A stretch of DNA of 64,000 nucleotides from Rhizobium anhuiense (lineage in GTDB: Bacteria > Pseudomonadota > Alphaproteobacteria > Rhizobiales > Rhizobiaceae), in contig NZ_ML133522.1 of the NCBI RefSeq assembly GCF_003985145.1, positions 496,001 to 560,000 on the forward strand. Reading direction: 5' to 3'. Positions 36,898 to 46,045 of the stretch are shown one piece after another; positions within the stretch are counted from its first letter, which is position 1, and each line of letters begins with the position of its first letter. Under the pieces are notes generated by a model, which made no database searches, had not been told where the DNA came from, and was given only the letters and a program-made list of their open reading frames with translations. The position numbers and the translations under genes are program-made.

Positions 36898-37875
36898 ATG
36901 AAAACGATCGTTTCTGCCGCAGCACTTGTCGCCGCGAGCCTCTTTGCCCTTCCGGCTTCGGCCGCAAACCTCGTTCTCTACACCAGCCAGCCGAACGAAG
37001 ATGCGCAGGCAACGGTCGATGGGTTCATGGCCGCCAATCCTGATATCAAGGTCGACTGGGTGCGCGACGGCACGCCGAAGATCATGGCGAAGCTCCAGGC
37101 CGAGATCCAGGCCGGCAACCCGCTCGCCGACGTTCTGCTGATCGCCGATGTCGTGACGCTGGAGCGCCTCAAGGAAGACGGCAGGCTCCTGGCCTACAAG
37201 TCGCCGGAAGCCGCAGGGTACGATGCTGCCCTCTATGATGCCGACGGTTACTACTACTCCACCAAGCTGATCACGACAGGCATCATGTACAACACGTCGG
37301 CTTCGATGAAGCCTGCGAGCTGGAAGGATCTGACCAAGCCGGAAGCCAAGGGCCTCGTCACCATGCCGAGCCCGCTTGCTTCGGGTGCGGCACTCATCCA
37401 CGCCCAGACGCTTGCCGCCGTTCCCGGCCTCGGCTGGGATTTCTACAAGTCGCTCGCGGAAAACGGCGCGATCGCGGCCGGCGGCAACGGCGCCGTGCTG
37501 AAGTCGGTCGCCTCGGGCGAGAAGGCCTATGGCGTGGTCGTTGACTATCTGCCGATCCGCGAGAAGGCCAAGGGCGCTCCGGTCGATTTCGTGTTCCCGA
37601 GCGAAGGCGTTTCTGTTGTCACCGAGCCGGTCGGCATCCTCGCCAGCACTGAGAATGCCGACGCCGCCAAGAAGTTCGTCGACTATGTGCTCTCCGAAAA
37701 GGGCCAGGAAGGCTTTCAGAAGCTCGGCTACATCCCGGCCCGCAACGGCATGAAGGTGCCGGAAGGCTTCCCGGCGCGCGACACCATCAAGGTCCTGCCT
37801 ATCAAGGCGGCCGAAGCGTTGAAGAATACCGACCAGGACCTGAAGACCTTCTCGGGCATCTACGGTTCGAACTGA
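36898..37875 (+). CDS. ABC transporter substrate-binding protein
   Basis: A 325-residue periplasmic binding protein with a 22-residue signal peptide. The domain begins ANLVLYTSQPNEDAQATVDGFMAANPDIKVDWVRDGT, the AfuA/FbpA-like type I fold used for Fe3+, phosphonate or sugar-phosphate uptake. The tandem Tyr of classical ferric-binding proteins is not obvious, so the ligand is open. It is the first gene of a three-gene importer with the fused permease and ATPase. Confidence 0.88.
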   Translation: MKTIVSAAALVAASLFALPASAANLVLYTSQPNEDAQATVDGFMAANPDIKVDWVRDGTPKIMAKLQAEIQAGNPLADVLLIADVVTLERLKEDGRLLAYKSPEAAGYDAALYDADGYYYSTKLITTGIMYNTSASMKPASWKDLTKPEAKGLVTMPSPLASGAALIHAQTLAAVPGLGWDFYKSLAENGAIAAGGNGAVLKSVASGEKAYGVVVDYLPIREKAKGAPVDFVFPSEGVSVVTEPVGILASTENADAAKKFVDYVLSEKGQEGFQKLGYIPARNGMKVPEGFPARDTIKVLPIKAAEALKNTDQDLKTFSGIYGSN

Positions 37876-37882
37876 TACTTTC

Positions 37883-39577
37883 ATGCACGGATATGTCAAA
37901 ACAGGAAACAGCCAGCCCGCCTGGCTGTTTCCTTTTGTCGTCATCGTCGTCCTGATCCTCAGCGTGCTGCCGCTCGCTCGTCTTGCCATGGTCGGGATCT
38001 CGGCCTTCGCCGATGGCGGCGTGATGACTGTTTTGAGCGAGGCGTCGCTGTGGTCGGCAACCTATTACACGGTTGTCACCGCCATCCTCGGCACGATCAT
38101 CTCGCTCGTCATCGGCTGCCTCTTCGCCTTTCTGCTGACGCTGACCGATATCCGCGCCAAGGGGCCACTCAGCTTCTTCTTCGTGCTGCCGATGATGATC
38201 CCGCCGCAAGTGACGGCATTGGCCTGGGTGCAGATGTCCGGCCCCTCCAGCCCGATGTTGAAGGCGCTTTCCATTGCCCCGCCGCTCGGCTCGCCGCAGC
38301 CGCTCTATTCGGTGGGTGGTATCGCGCTGCTTTACGGCGTCCAGCATGCGCCGCTGGTCTATCTGGCGCTTCGGGCCGGCTTGATGACGCTGCCGCGCGA
38401 CGGTGTCGAGGCCGCACGGCTTTCCGGCGCCTCCAGCCTGCGGGTGTTCCGCGACATCATCCTGCCCCTGTCGCTGCCCGGCATCATCGCCGGGGCGGCA
38501 ATTTCCTTCGTCTCCTGCACCGGCAATTTCGGCATTCCCGCCATTCTCGGCATTCCGGCCTCGATCTTCACGCTGCCGACGCTCATCTTCACCAAGTTTT
38601 CCGCCTTCACCAGCCGGACCTTCGGCGATGTCGCCGTGCTCTCGGCGATCATCGCCATCATCTCGGTCGTCGGCCTGATGATCCAGGACCGGGCACTGCG
38701 TGGCCGCGACTACCGTGTCATCGGTCTATCCGGAGCGAGCGCCGCCTTCGAACTCGGTGCCTGGCGATTTGCCTTGGCGCCACTCGTCTGGGTGATCCTG
38801 TTCTTCATGCTGGCGGCGCCCTTCTTCGCGCTCCTTGCCGGCGCGCTGGTGCCGGCCTATGGCGTGCCGCTCACCTTCAAGACCATGTCGCTGCATGCTT
38901 TTGAGGAGATCCTGTTCCGGCAGGCGGTGACGCGCACGGCCTTTGTCAATTCGCTGTCGCTTGCCGGCGCCACCGCGCTTGGTCTCCTGGTGGTGACAAT
39001 GCTTGCAGCCTATGCGCTGACGCGGCGCAAGGATGCGGCTTCCCGCATCGTTTCCGGCCTCATCGAAATACCCTATTCGCTGCCCGGCATCGTCATGGCT
39101 GTTTCCTTCATCCTGGTGTTCGCTGCACCCATCCCATTCCTGCGCGTCTCGCTCTACGGCACGATCTGGATCATCCTGATTGCCTATTTCTCCTCCTTCT
39201 TCGCCGTCAGCCTGAAACCGGTGGTCAGTGCCTTTCATCAGCTCGATCCGGCGCTCGAAGAGGCGGCACGGCTTTCCGGGGCCGGCTTCTTCCGCCGGCT
39301 TGCCGATATCATCGTGCCGCTGATCGCGCCGGCCGCTGGCGCCTCCGTCATCCTCGTCTTCCTGATCGCCTGCAACGAGCTGACGATCTCCGCACTTCTC
39401 TGGTCGGCCGGCACGCAGACGCTCGGTGTCGCCATTTATAATCTCGATGACAGCGGCAGTTCCGACCTTGCTTCGGCGCTTTCGGTGCTCGTCGTCGTCA
39501 TGGTCGTCATGCTGATGCTGCTGCTTGAGCTTCTGGCCAAACAGCTGCCGAAAGGAGTGGTCCCATGGCGAGGCTGA
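37883..39577 (+). CDS. ABC transporter permease (fused two-half, Fe3+-type)
   Basis: A 564-residue permease with about 12 helices in two homologous halves. Each half has an EAA-like loop contacting the ATPase: DGVEAARLSGASSLRVFRDIILP in the first and EEAARLSGAGFFRRLADIIVP in the second. Fused permeases of this size are typical of FbpB/AfuB- or PhnU-type importers. It starts 7 bp after the binding-protein gene and overlaps the ATPase gene by 13 bases. Confidence 0.92.
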   Translation: MHGYVKTGNSQPAWLFPFVVIVVLILSVLPLARLAMVGISAFADGGVMTVLSEASLWSATYYTVVTAILGTIISLVIGCLFAFLLTLTDIRAKGPLSFFFVLPMMIPPQVTALAWVQMSGPSSPMLKALSIAPPLGSPQPLYSVGGIALLYGVQHAPLVYLALRAGLMTLPRDGVEAARLSGASSLRVFRDIILPLSLPGIIAGAAISFVSCTGNFGIPAILGIPASIFTLPTLIFTKFSAFTSRTFGDVAVLSAIIAIISVVGLMIQDRALRGRDYRVIGLSGASAAFELGAWRFALAPLVWVILFFMLAAPFFALLAGALVPAYGVPLTFKTMSLHAFEEILFRQAVTRTAFVNSLSLAGATALGLLVVTMLAAYALTRRKDAASRIVSGLIEIPYSLPGIVMAVSFILVFAAPIPFLRVSLYGTIWIILIAYFSSFFAVSLKPVVSAFHQLDPALEEAARLSGAGFFRRLADIIVPLIAPAAGASVILVFLIACNELTISALLWSAGTQTLGVAIYNLDDSGSSDLASALSVLVVVMVVMLMLLLELLAKQLPKGVVPWRG

Positions 39578-40620
39578 TCCTCAATCAGCTCGGCAAGGAT
39601 TTCGGCACCGGACGGGCTGTCGTCAGCGGGTTTTCGCTCGATGTGCGTGAGGGTGGCTTCCTGGCGCTGCTCGGGCCTTCCGGCTGCGGCAAGACGACGG
39701 TGCTGCGCATGATCGCCGGTTTCGAGACGCCGACCGACGGGTCGGTCCATCTCGGCGAGCGGCTGCTTGCCGATGCCGCGCAATCGCTGCCGCCGGAAAA
39801 GCGAAACATGGCGATGGTGTTCCAGTCCTATGCGCTCTGGCCGCATATGAGCGTCGCCGACAATGTCGGTTATCCCCTCAAGGTGCGCGGCATTTCGGGC
39901 GAGACCTATCGGACGAAGGTGCGCGATGCGCTCGGCATCGTGCGGCTTGCCGAATATGCCGAACGGCGGCCGGCCGATCTTTCCGGCGGCCAGCGCCAGC
40001 GCGTGGCGCTTGCCCGCTGCCTGGTCACATCGCCCGACGTCGTGCTGCTCGACGAGCCGCTCGCCAATCTCGACCGCCACCTGAAACAGGAGATGGAGGA
40101 AACGTTCCGCGATTTCCATCAACGCTCGGGCGCGACGATGATCTATGTCACCCACGACCAGAGCGAGGCGATGGCGCTCGCGACCGACGTTGCCGTCATG
40201 TCGGAAGGGCGACTGCTGCAGGTGGCGTCACCGGCCGAGATCTACGCCCGGCCGGAAGGCCGCGTCGTCGGCGGGCTGATCGGGCGAGGGGCGATCGTGA
40301 CGCTGCCGCGGATTGCCGGAAATTGCAGGGCGTTTGACCGGCCTGTGCTGGAGCCGTTGTTTGCCGGTGCTGTCGCCGGGACCGCCAGCGGCGACCGGAT
40401 GGATGTCCTCGTCCGGCCGGAGGATGTGATGGTCTCCGGCGAGAATACCGCCGCCGGCGAGGGGATCGCGGCGGCGGTCGAATCCGTTCTCTTCGAGGGC
40501 GAGCGCTATGCATTGAAGCTCACCCTCGCCGACGGGCAGGCGCTGCGGGCCTATTCCCGCTTTCCAGTCCGGACGGGTGACAGTCTCAGGTTATCGGTGC
40601 GCGCGGCATGGCGGCTTTGA
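39565..40620 (+). CDS. ABC transporter ATP-binding protein
   Basis: A 351-residue ATPase: Walker A GPSGCGKTT, Q-loop FQSYALWPH, signature LSGGQRQR, Walker B VVLLDEPLANLD and switch His in VTHDQSEAMAL. The C-terminal TOBE region (MDVLVRPEDVMV) places it with the CUT1/Fe3+ importer class. It starts inside the permease gene and completes the importer. Confidence 0.93.
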   Translation: MARLILNQLGKDFGTGRAVVSGFSLDVREGGFLALLGPSGCGKTTVLRMIAGFETPTDGSVHLGERLLADAAQSLPPEKRNMAMVFQSYALWPHMSVADNVGYPLKVRGISGETYRTKVRDALGIVRLAEYAERRPADLSGGQRQRVALARCLVTSPDVVLLDEPLANLDRHLKQEMEETFRDFHQRSGATMIYVTHDQSEAMALATDVAVMSEGRLLQVASPAEIYARPEGRVVGGLIGRGAIVTLPRIAGNCRAFDRPVLEPLFAGAVAGTASGDRMDVLVRPEDVMVSGENTAAGEGIAAAVESVLFEGERYALKLTLADGQALRAYSRFPVRTGDSLRLSVRAAWRL

Positions 40621-40641
40621 GACGCCCGCGCCCTTTCGGGA

Positions 40642-40998
40642 TCACTCGCTGCCGGAACATTGCCAGCGGATGACACGGCAGGTTCCGGTCTGACGTCCAC
40701 AGCTGCCGATCGCCTGACGCTGGGCCTCACGGTTGTCGTAACCCCAGCCGCCGCGATGGCCGACGGCCACCGCGCTGCAGCCATTGCGGAACCAGATGGC
40801 GATGCGGCAGTCATCGGCGCTGCTGTCGCAATTGCGCCGGGCGACGGTTTCGGCGTCGCCGCGATTGTCATTGGCATTGGACCAACCCAGAGCGCCCGTT
40901 GATGGCGAATAGGTGATGGCACCGTAGCTGTCTGCAAGTGCCGGGCCGGTGCCGGCGAGGGCAGTCAAAACCGCAATCGATGCAGAAATCCGTTTCAT
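40642..40998 (-). CDS. DUF4189 secreted protein
   Basis: A 118-residue protein with a signal peptide (to ...GPALA) and the DUF4189 pattern: YGAITYSPSTGALGWSNA, ETVARRNC, DCRIAIWFRNGCSAVAVG and TGTCRVIRWQCSG. Six Cys probably form disulfides in the periplasm. GGGAG precedes ATG 40998. Function unknown. It converges on the ABC ATPase gene. Confidence 0.85.
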   Translation of the reverse strand: MKRISASIAVLTALAGTGPALADSYGAITYSPSTGALGWSNANDNRGDAETVARRNCDSSADDCRIAIWFRNGCSAVAVGHRGGWGYDNREAQRQAIGSCGRQTGTCRVIRWQCSGSE

Positions 40999-41196
40999 GA
41001 AATGCTCCCGCCCCGGAACCGGTGAATGTCGTCCGGGACGAATTATTCGGAGCCTGCGGGAGCATGTCAGCGGCCTAAGTCACTGGCAATCGCCTCCGGG
41101 GCCGCAAGAGGGGTGGTTGTCCGCATATTTCTTGGCCGGCCATCTTTTCCTGCGGCTTCTGCTGGTTAAGGTACTCCCCGCAACCGGATCCTTCCC

Positions 41197-42306
41197 ATGT
41201 CGCTTCGCCTCGCCACCTTCAATGTCGAAAATCTCCTGACCCGTTTCGATTTCACCGGCTTCCGCAATCAGCTGCGCCAGGACCGCGTCATCAAGCTTTT
41301 CCAAGTGTCGAGCGAGGGCGTCTACCAGCAACTCGAGCAGGCTCGGGTGATCGCTGCGACCGACGATACGCGGCAGATGACGGCGCTCGCGATCGCCGAT
41401 GCGGATGCCGACATCCTCTGCCTGCAGGAAATCGACAACATGGCGGCTCTTCAGGCCTTTGAATACGGCTATCTCTTCCGCATGGTCGGAAACGGCTACC
41501 GGCAGAAATATCTGGTCGAGGGCAATGACAGCCGCGGCATCGATGTCGCGGTGCTGATGCGCGAGGAAACGCGCGACGGCCAGAAGATCGAGCTCAGGGA
41601 CATCCGCAGCCATGCAATGACGACCTATCGCGATCTCGATCTGTTCGACGAGGAACTGGGGCTCACCAACCGCATCGACGACAAGATCTTCAAGCGCGAT
41701 TGCCTGGAGCTCGACCTTCTGATCGGCGGCCGGCCGTTTTCGCTCTATGTCGTGCATTTCAAGTCGATGGGCAATCCGCGCGACGGGCTGGACGGGCGGC
41801 AATCGACCATGCCGATCCGCCGTGCCGAGGCGCGCGCGGTGCGCCGTATCATCGAGGATCGTTTCGGTGCGGATCACGCGGGCACCAAGAGCTTCGCCAT
41901 CTGCGGCGACATGAATGATTATCAGGAGCGCGTCGACGTCATCGGCCGGCGGGGCGCCGGCTATCGTTTCGAGCATCAGGACGAGGCCGAAAGCGCGCTC
42001 GACGTTTTCAGCCGCGACGGCTTTGCCGAAAACGTCGTACGCCGCCGCGCGGCGCTGGACCGCTGGACGCTCTATCATGCGCGCGGGCCGCAGGAGCAGT
42101 GGCTCTGCCAGCTCGACTATCTCTGGCTTTCACCAGCGCTCGCCGCCCATAATGCCGGTCGCCTGCCCGAAATCATCCGCAGCGGCCAGCCCTACCGCAC
42201 CATCTTCCCGCCAGGGCAGGAGGTGGAGCGTTATCCGCGCACCGGTTGGGACAGGCCGAAGGCGTCCGATCATTGCCCCGTCGTCATGACACTGGATCTC
42301 CCCTGA
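41197..42306 (+). CDS. Endonuclease/exonuclease/phosphatase family protein
   Basis: A 369-residue EEP-fold protein. Metal and catalytic segments: LATFNVENLL (Asn), LCLQEID (Glu), YVVHFKS (His), ICGDMNDYQ (Asp/Asn) and a final RPKASDHCPVVMTL (Asp/His). It may be a nuclease or phosphatase. A NUDIX gene follows by 8 bp, so both probably act in nucleotide or nucleic-acid turnover. Confidence 0.88.
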   Translation: MSLRLATFNVENLLTRFDFTGFRNQLRQDRVIKLFQVSSEGVYQQLEQARVIAATDDTRQMTALAIADADADILCLQEIDNMAALQAFEYGYLFRMVGNGYRQKYLVEGNDSRGIDVAVLMREETRDGQKIELRDIRSHAMTTYRDLDLFDEELGLTNRIDDKIFKRDCLELDLLIGGRPFSLYVVHFKSMGNPRDGLDGRQSTMPIRRAEARAVRRIIEDRFGADHAGTKSFAICGDMNDYQERVDVIGRRGAGYRFEHQDEAESALDVFSRDGFAENVVRRRAALDRWTLYHARGPQEQWLCQLDYLWLSPALAAHNAGRLPEIIRSGQPYRTIFPPGQEVERYPRTGWDRPKASDHCPVVMTLDLP

Positions 42307-42314
42307 AAGCGAAC

Positions 42315-43085
42315 ATGAAAACGAATTTGAACATGAATTTCACCAACGCCAATTTCTCCGATGATTTCGCCGGCTGGCCGCCGTCGGCGACGGTCTTCCC
42401 GATTGCCGGCGTGGATCTGCGCGTCCTGCCCGGCCCCCATCCCCTCGTCGCCACCGAAGAAGCGGCGATTCGAGAGAACTGGGCACGAGAGACCGCTGCC
42501 AACCCGGCGCTATTCGACGGGCGCATGGTGTTCCAGCGACTGATATCGCTCAGCGAAGACGGGATTGTGGGCGAGGGCCATGTTATTCCCTTTTCCGCGT
42601 TCATGTGGTGGCGCCGGCAGCCGCAGCGTCAGGGCGGCATTCACGTCTTCGCCTATCCGGTGCTGGAAAGCTCCGACGGCGCGCTGGTGGCGATCCGCAT
42701 GGGCGCCCATACCGCCAATCCCGGCCAGGTCTATTTCGCCGCCGGTTCGCTCGAACCGGAGGATATCGTCGACAACAGCTGCGACATCGAGGCAAACATG
42801 CGCCGCGAGGTCCACGAAGAGACCGGGCTCGATCTTGCCGATGCCGTCGCGGGGCAGGGACTGTTCGCCACCCATAACAAGCGCACGGTAACGCTGCTGC
42901 GGCTCTTCCGCTTCGAGATGACGGCGGACGAGATGATCGAGCAGATCGAGCGCCACATGCTGGTCGCCGACGACCAGGAGATCGCGGGCGCCGTGGCCAT
43001 CCGCTCGGCTGATCCCTCGGCCTATCCCTATAACATCGCCATGCTGCCGGTGATCGACTGGTATTTCGGCAAGGCCGGCGCATAG
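42315..43085 (+). CDS. NUDIX hydrolase
   Basis: A 256-residue NUDIX protein. The Nudix box is seen as GSLEPEDIVD...REVHEETGLDL (about residues 142-172), with a long N-terminal extension before it. ATG 42315 follows the EEP-family gene by 8 bp; ATG 42333 is an alternative start. Substrate unknown. Confidence 0.85.
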   Translation: MKTNLNMNFTNANFSDDFAGWPPSATVFPIAGVDLRVLPGPHPLVATEEAAIRENWARETAANPALFDGRMVFQRLISLSEDGIVGEGHVIPFSAFMWWRRQPQRQGGIHVFAYPVLESSDGALVAIRMGAHTANPGQVYFAAGSLEPEDIVDNSCDIEANMRREVHEETGLDLADAVAGQGLFATHNKRTVTLLRLFRFEMTADEMIEQIERHMLVADDQEIAGAVAIRSADPSAYPYNIAMLPVIDWYFGKAGA

Positions 43086-43114
43086 GCGATCAGTTCGTCC
43101 GCGTCACGCCACAC

Positions 43115-43159
43115 CAATCAGCCCTCATCCAGAGGTGCTCCGGAAGGGGCCTCGAAGGA
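43115..43159. repeat. Mosaic repeat, second copy
   Basis: CAATCAGCCCTCAT followed by CCAGAGGTGCTCCGGA and GGCCTCGAAGGA. It shares both blocks with the repeat at 18283-18476, there in a different order and orientation. Confidence 0.5.
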
Positions 43160-43234
43160 AGAGGGCGGTGGTTCGTGCCTCCCATGAGATTCGAAGCCGA
43201 TGCCTGGAACCGTATTGGGCGACGCTTCAGGATA

Positions 43235-43537
43235 TTATTTGGGGATCCTGTTATAGAAGGACTGGGGATCGTAGACGCATTCGTAGTCGAGAAGGCAAAG
43301 CTTGCCGTTGGCATCCCTTACCCTGGCGGTGTCGTACTTGTCGCCCAGATTGCACCTGGCCGGCGGATAACGGAAGCTGCGGCCGCCAAAGCCCATGCGC
43401 ACAAAAACAGCCTTGTCCTTCCTGATGATCTGCGCAAGCTCCTCGCAGCTGTGATCGCGGGCATTGACCTCCACCGCCTCGACGGCAAGGGCTGCGGACG
43501 GAAACAGCAATGCGACGGCTAGAACAGTGCTTTTCAT
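43235..43537 (-). CDS. Small secreted Cys protein (tandem paralogue A)
   Basis: A 100-residue protein with a signal peptide (to about residue 18) and a mature domain with Cys at 31, 62, 81 and 87, probably two disulfides. The core FVRMGFGGRSFRYPPARC is almost identical in the neighbour at 43624. The two align without gaps at about 65% identity, so they arose by tandem duplication. AGGAG precedes ATG 43537. Family not recognised. Confidence 0.78.
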   Translation of the reverse strand: MKSTVLAVALLFPSAALAVEAVEVNARDHSCEELAQIIRKDKAVFVRMGFGGRSFRYPPARCNLGDKYDTARVRDANGKLCLLDYECVYDPQSFYNRIPK

Positions 43538-43584
43538 GGAAACTCCTGCATGTGAGAAAGAGGCGGCTGGCGCAATCAGAGTGT

Positions 43585-43626
43585 TAGAGCGTCCTTTGTG
43601 CGTCCGAAAGGACGAACGGCGCTCTA
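43585..43626. repeat. Palindromic repeat B (supplies a stop codon)
   Basis: TAGAGC...GCTCTA outer arms with an inner CGTCC-GAAA-GGACG hairpin. Its right end CTA (43624-43626) is the reverse complement of TAG and is the stop codon of the minus-strand gene 43624-43920. Related copies: 44330-44362 (partial), 45409-45450, 48566-48605 (inverted), 62575-62618. Confidence 0.8.
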
Positions 43627-43920
43627 GGGGAAATTATAGGGCGATGCCGGGTCGAAGACGCAGGCATAGTCGAGAATGCACTGTTTCCCCTTAGCATCGC
43701 GAAAACTGGTGGTGGTGCGTTTGTCGCCCATGCTGCATTGGGCGGGCGGATAGCGGAAGCTGCGGCCGCCAAAGCCGACGCGGACAAAGACCTTTTTATT
43801 CTGACGGATGATCTGCGCAAGCTCGCCGCAGCTGTGATCGCCCGCATTGACCTCCGTTGCACCGGCGGCAAAGGCCGGCAAGGGCAGAGACAAGGCGACG
43901 GCCAAAATAACGCTTCTCAT
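43624..43920 (-). CDS. Small secreted Cys protein (tandem paralogue B)
   Basis: A 98-residue protein with a signal peptide and the same four Cys positions (31, 62, 81, 87) as paralogue A. GGAGGGG before ATG 43920 sets the start. The last codons run into palindromic repeat B, which provides the stop codon, so the native C terminus may have been altered by the repeat. Function not recognised. Confidence 0.77.
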   Translation of the reverse strand: MRSVILAVALSLPLPAFAAGATEVNAGDHSCGELAQIIRQNKKVFVRVGFGGRSFRYPPAQCSMGDKRTTTSFRDAKGKQCILDYACVFDPASPYNFP

Positions 43921-44074
43921 GCACCCCTCCCGTCTGTGAGAGGGAGATAGGGCGCGCGGATCGCGGCGGCCAGCCTTGAGGGCAAGACGAACCATGCCGC
44001 CGGCGTCCAGAACGGTTCCCGGCAGGCCGGAAAATCCGGCCTGAATTCAGAAACATCAATCTTTTCAAGAGATT

Positions 44075-44150
<76 letters not shown>

Positions 44151-44268
44151 GTTCGCGCTTGGCTGCGCGGTGTGACGGGGCGTATAAACAGGATCGGCAG
44201 GCTTGTCCAGCGCATAGGCGAAATTTCTTTGGTTAATCGCGAAGATTTTTCGGCATGGCTGAAATGCA

Positions 44269-44362
44269 GCGCATAACCCCGAAAATCGGAAGCGATTTTC
44301 GGAAAGGATTATGCGCCGATTCAAAGTGATAGGGCGCGTCCTGGCGGACGCGCGGCGCTCCG
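44269..44362. repeat. Palindromic repeat A plus partial B
   Basis: Block A has perfect nested arms GCGCATAA/TTATGCGC (44269-44276, 44309-44316) and CCGAAAATCG/CGATTTTCGG (44279-44288, 44293-44302). A degenerate B block (GGGCGCGTCC, GCGGACGCGC) follows to about 44362, ending 6 bp before the PhzF stop codon. Confidence 0.75.
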
Positions 44363-44368
44363 GTGAAA

Positions 44369-45280
44369 TCAGAGGTCGAGCGTGCCGCTGGCCAGCCGCA
44401 CCGCCTGGCCGCCGATGCGCGCGTTGGAGATCGTCCCGCCGTCGACATCGATATGAAGGTGGATAAAGGATGGACGATCCATCTCGACGCCCTGCTCGAT
44501 CATGATTGGATGATGTCCGTCCGTCAGCCGGTCGAAATGGTGGATCGCTCCGGAGAGCGCCGCCGCTGCCGCCCCGGTAGCCGGGTCTTCGACGATGCCC
44601 ATGCCGCTTGCAAACATGCGCGCATGGAACTTCGCCACGTGGTTGACGCCGCCGCGACAATAGACATAGGCCGAGGCGAGCGCACCGTCGACGAAAGGCA
44701 CGATCTTTTCCCAGAGCTGCGGATCGAATTCCACCCGCTGCGTGGCTCCGACATCGTGCACCGGAATGAGCAGGAAGGGGACACCGGCGCTCCAGACCGA
44801 TGGGACATGATTTTCGAAGCCGATTTCGGTCACCTTCAGCGACAGCGCATCGGCAATGCCGAGCTTGTCGAGCGGCATGATGGCCGGCTGCGACTTACGC
44901 GGCAGGTCAAATTCGGCAAAGCTCGCTTCGCCCTCCCTCAGCCGCACCGCACAGCGCACTGGCCCGACATTTTCCTCGAGTACCGAGACGAGATCGCGGG
45001 TCGTCGCGCCATGAGCCCGCTCGGCCAGCGCCACCGCCGTGCCGACCGTCGGATGGCCGGCAAAGGGCAGCTCGCGCCCCGGCGTGAATATCCTCAGCCG
45101 CGCTGCATAGGCGGGGTTGCTCGAAGGCTGCACGAACACCGTCTCGGAGAGATTAAGCTCCCGGGTGATCGCCTGCATCGCCTCGTCGCTGAGATCGTCT
45201 CCGTCGAAGATCACCGCCAGCGGGTTGCCCGCAAGCTTTCGATCGGTGAACACGTCATAGACGCTGTAGCTTCGCGCCAC
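44369..45280 (-). CDS. PhzF family isomerase-like protein
   Basis: A 303-residue two-domain PhzF protein. Family segments: VFTDRKLAGNPLAV, the catalytic Glu in NLSETVFV, PGRELPFAGHPTVG, and EDPATGAAAAAL. Characterised members isomerise trans-2,3-dihydro-3-hydroxyanthranilate; most others have unknown substrates. GGAGG precedes GTG 45280. No phenazine genes are near, so the role is not phenazine synthesis. Confidence 0.9.
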   Translation of the reverse strand: MARSYSVYDVFTDRKLAGNPLAVIFDGDDLSDEAMQAITRELNLSETVFVQPSSNPAYAARLRIFTPGRELPFAGHPTVGTAVALAERAHGATTRDLVSVLEENVGPVRCAVRLREGEASFAEFDLPRKSQPAIMPLDKLGIADALSLKVTEIGFENHVPSVWSAGVPFLLIPVHDVGATQRVEFDPQLWEKIVPFVDGALASAYVYCRGGVNHVAKFHARMFASGMGIVEDPATGAAAAALSGAIHHFDRLTDGHHPIMIEQGVEMDRPSFIHLHIDVDGGTISNARIGGQAVRLASGTLDL

Positions 45281-45348
45281 ATCAGCCTCCTTGAATCGTC
45301 ATCGCGCCGCCAACCTGCCCGACCAAGCGGTCGAGTGCAAGGCGCTAG

Positions 45349-45450
45349 CGCATCGGCCCGAAAATCGGAATCGATTTTCGGAAAGCACGATGCGTAAATT
45401 CAAGGTGTTAGAGCGTCCATTGTGCGTTCGAAAGCACGCATGGCGCTTTA
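45349..45450. repeat. Composite palindromic repeat A+B
   Basis: Block A: CGCATCG/CGATGCG (45349-45355, 45388-45394) around CCGAAAATCGG...CGATTTTCGG. Block B: TAGAGC...GCTTTA (45409-45450). The same A-then-B order is seen at 62516-62618. Confidence 0.78.
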
Positions 45451-45514
45451 GGTCGGCCTGGAGCGCCGCGACAATCGCTTTCGATTTTCGGGTAGCGCTT
45501 TGGCAGGAGCAGGC

Positions 45515-45658
45515 ATGACTGCCCCATTCGGCATCGATGACGAGGTCAAGAAAAAGGCCGGGCGAAACTCGCACCGACCTTCCTCGATCAGTCTCGATAA
45601 CGGCTGCCAGTACATCCGTGGTCAGCCGTTAGAGACAGATATGATATCCCTTAAGTAG
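45515..45658 (+). CDS. Possible small protein (47 aa)
   Basis: A 47-codon frame starts at ATG 45515 with AGGAG five bases upstream and stops with TAG at 45656-45658. The product is polar (FGIDDEVKKKAGRNSHRPSS near the start), with one Cys and no membrane segment. It lies in the 456-bp gap between PhzF and the next gene, just after the A+B repeat. Only the ribosome site supports it. Confidence 0.3.
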   Translation: MTAPFGIDDEVKKKAGRNSHRPSSISLDNGCQYIRGQPLETDMISLK

Positions 45659-45695
45659 GGTTTGCTTAATAATCTTCAAGAGCCCACAGCGGTCA

Positions 45696-45723
45696 GGAAG
45701 CCGGCATCCGGCCGGCTTCCTTT
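45696..45723 (+). terminator. Strong hairpin after the 102-aa gene
   Basis: GGAAGCCGGC-ATCCG-GCCGGCTTCC has perfect 10-bp arms with TTT on the plus side. It ends 14 bp from the stop codon of the minus-strand gene 45737-46045 and may stop transcription from either side. Confidence 0.6.
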
Positions 45724-45736
45724 GGCCGAGCAGCGG

Positions 45737-46045
45737 TTACTGCTGGGCAGGGGCAGCCGGCGGAGTGGCCGGTGCCGGTGCCGGTGCGGGCGTTGCGCTG
45801 TTGTCGGTCGGAGCGATCGGCTTGGCCGGCGCCGGCTCGGATTGGGTCGTGGAGGCTGTCGTATCCGGCGATGTGCCGGGGGTGCTCCACTGCGAATAGG
45901 CGAATGCAGCGACAGCGATCACGGCCAATGCAGCGACCCAGACAACCCACGTATTATTGTTGCGCGCGCTCGGCGTGGTGCGCAGATCCAAATTTGGGTT
46001 CAGGGGGCGGTTGGGGTCGTTGGCATTATTGGGGTCGTACGTCAT
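45737..46045 (-). CDS. Small single-pass membrane protein
   Basis: A 102-residue protein: Asn/Pro-rich N terminus (MTYDPNNANDPNRPLNPN), one helix (WVVWVAALAVIAVAAFAYSQW, about 33-53), then a Pro/Ala-rich low-complexity tail outside the membrane. GAGGAGAAAG precedes ATG 46045. Function unknown; the tail may span part of the periplasm. Confidence 0.75.
   Translation of the reverse strand: MTYDPNNANDPNRPLNPNLDLRTTPSARNNNTWVVWVAALAVIAVAAFAYSQWSTPGTSPDTTASTTQSEPAPAKPIAPTDNSATPAPAPAPATPPAAPAQQ

Noticed and set aside
36898..40620. Naming the ABC importer as FbpABC (ferric iron)
   Set aside because: The fused permease fits, but the binding protein lacks an obvious tandem-Tyr iron site, so the substrate was left open.
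44369..45280. Possible phenazine biosynthesis locus because of PhzF
   Set aside because: No other phz genes are present; PhzF-like proteins are common and mostly of unknown function.
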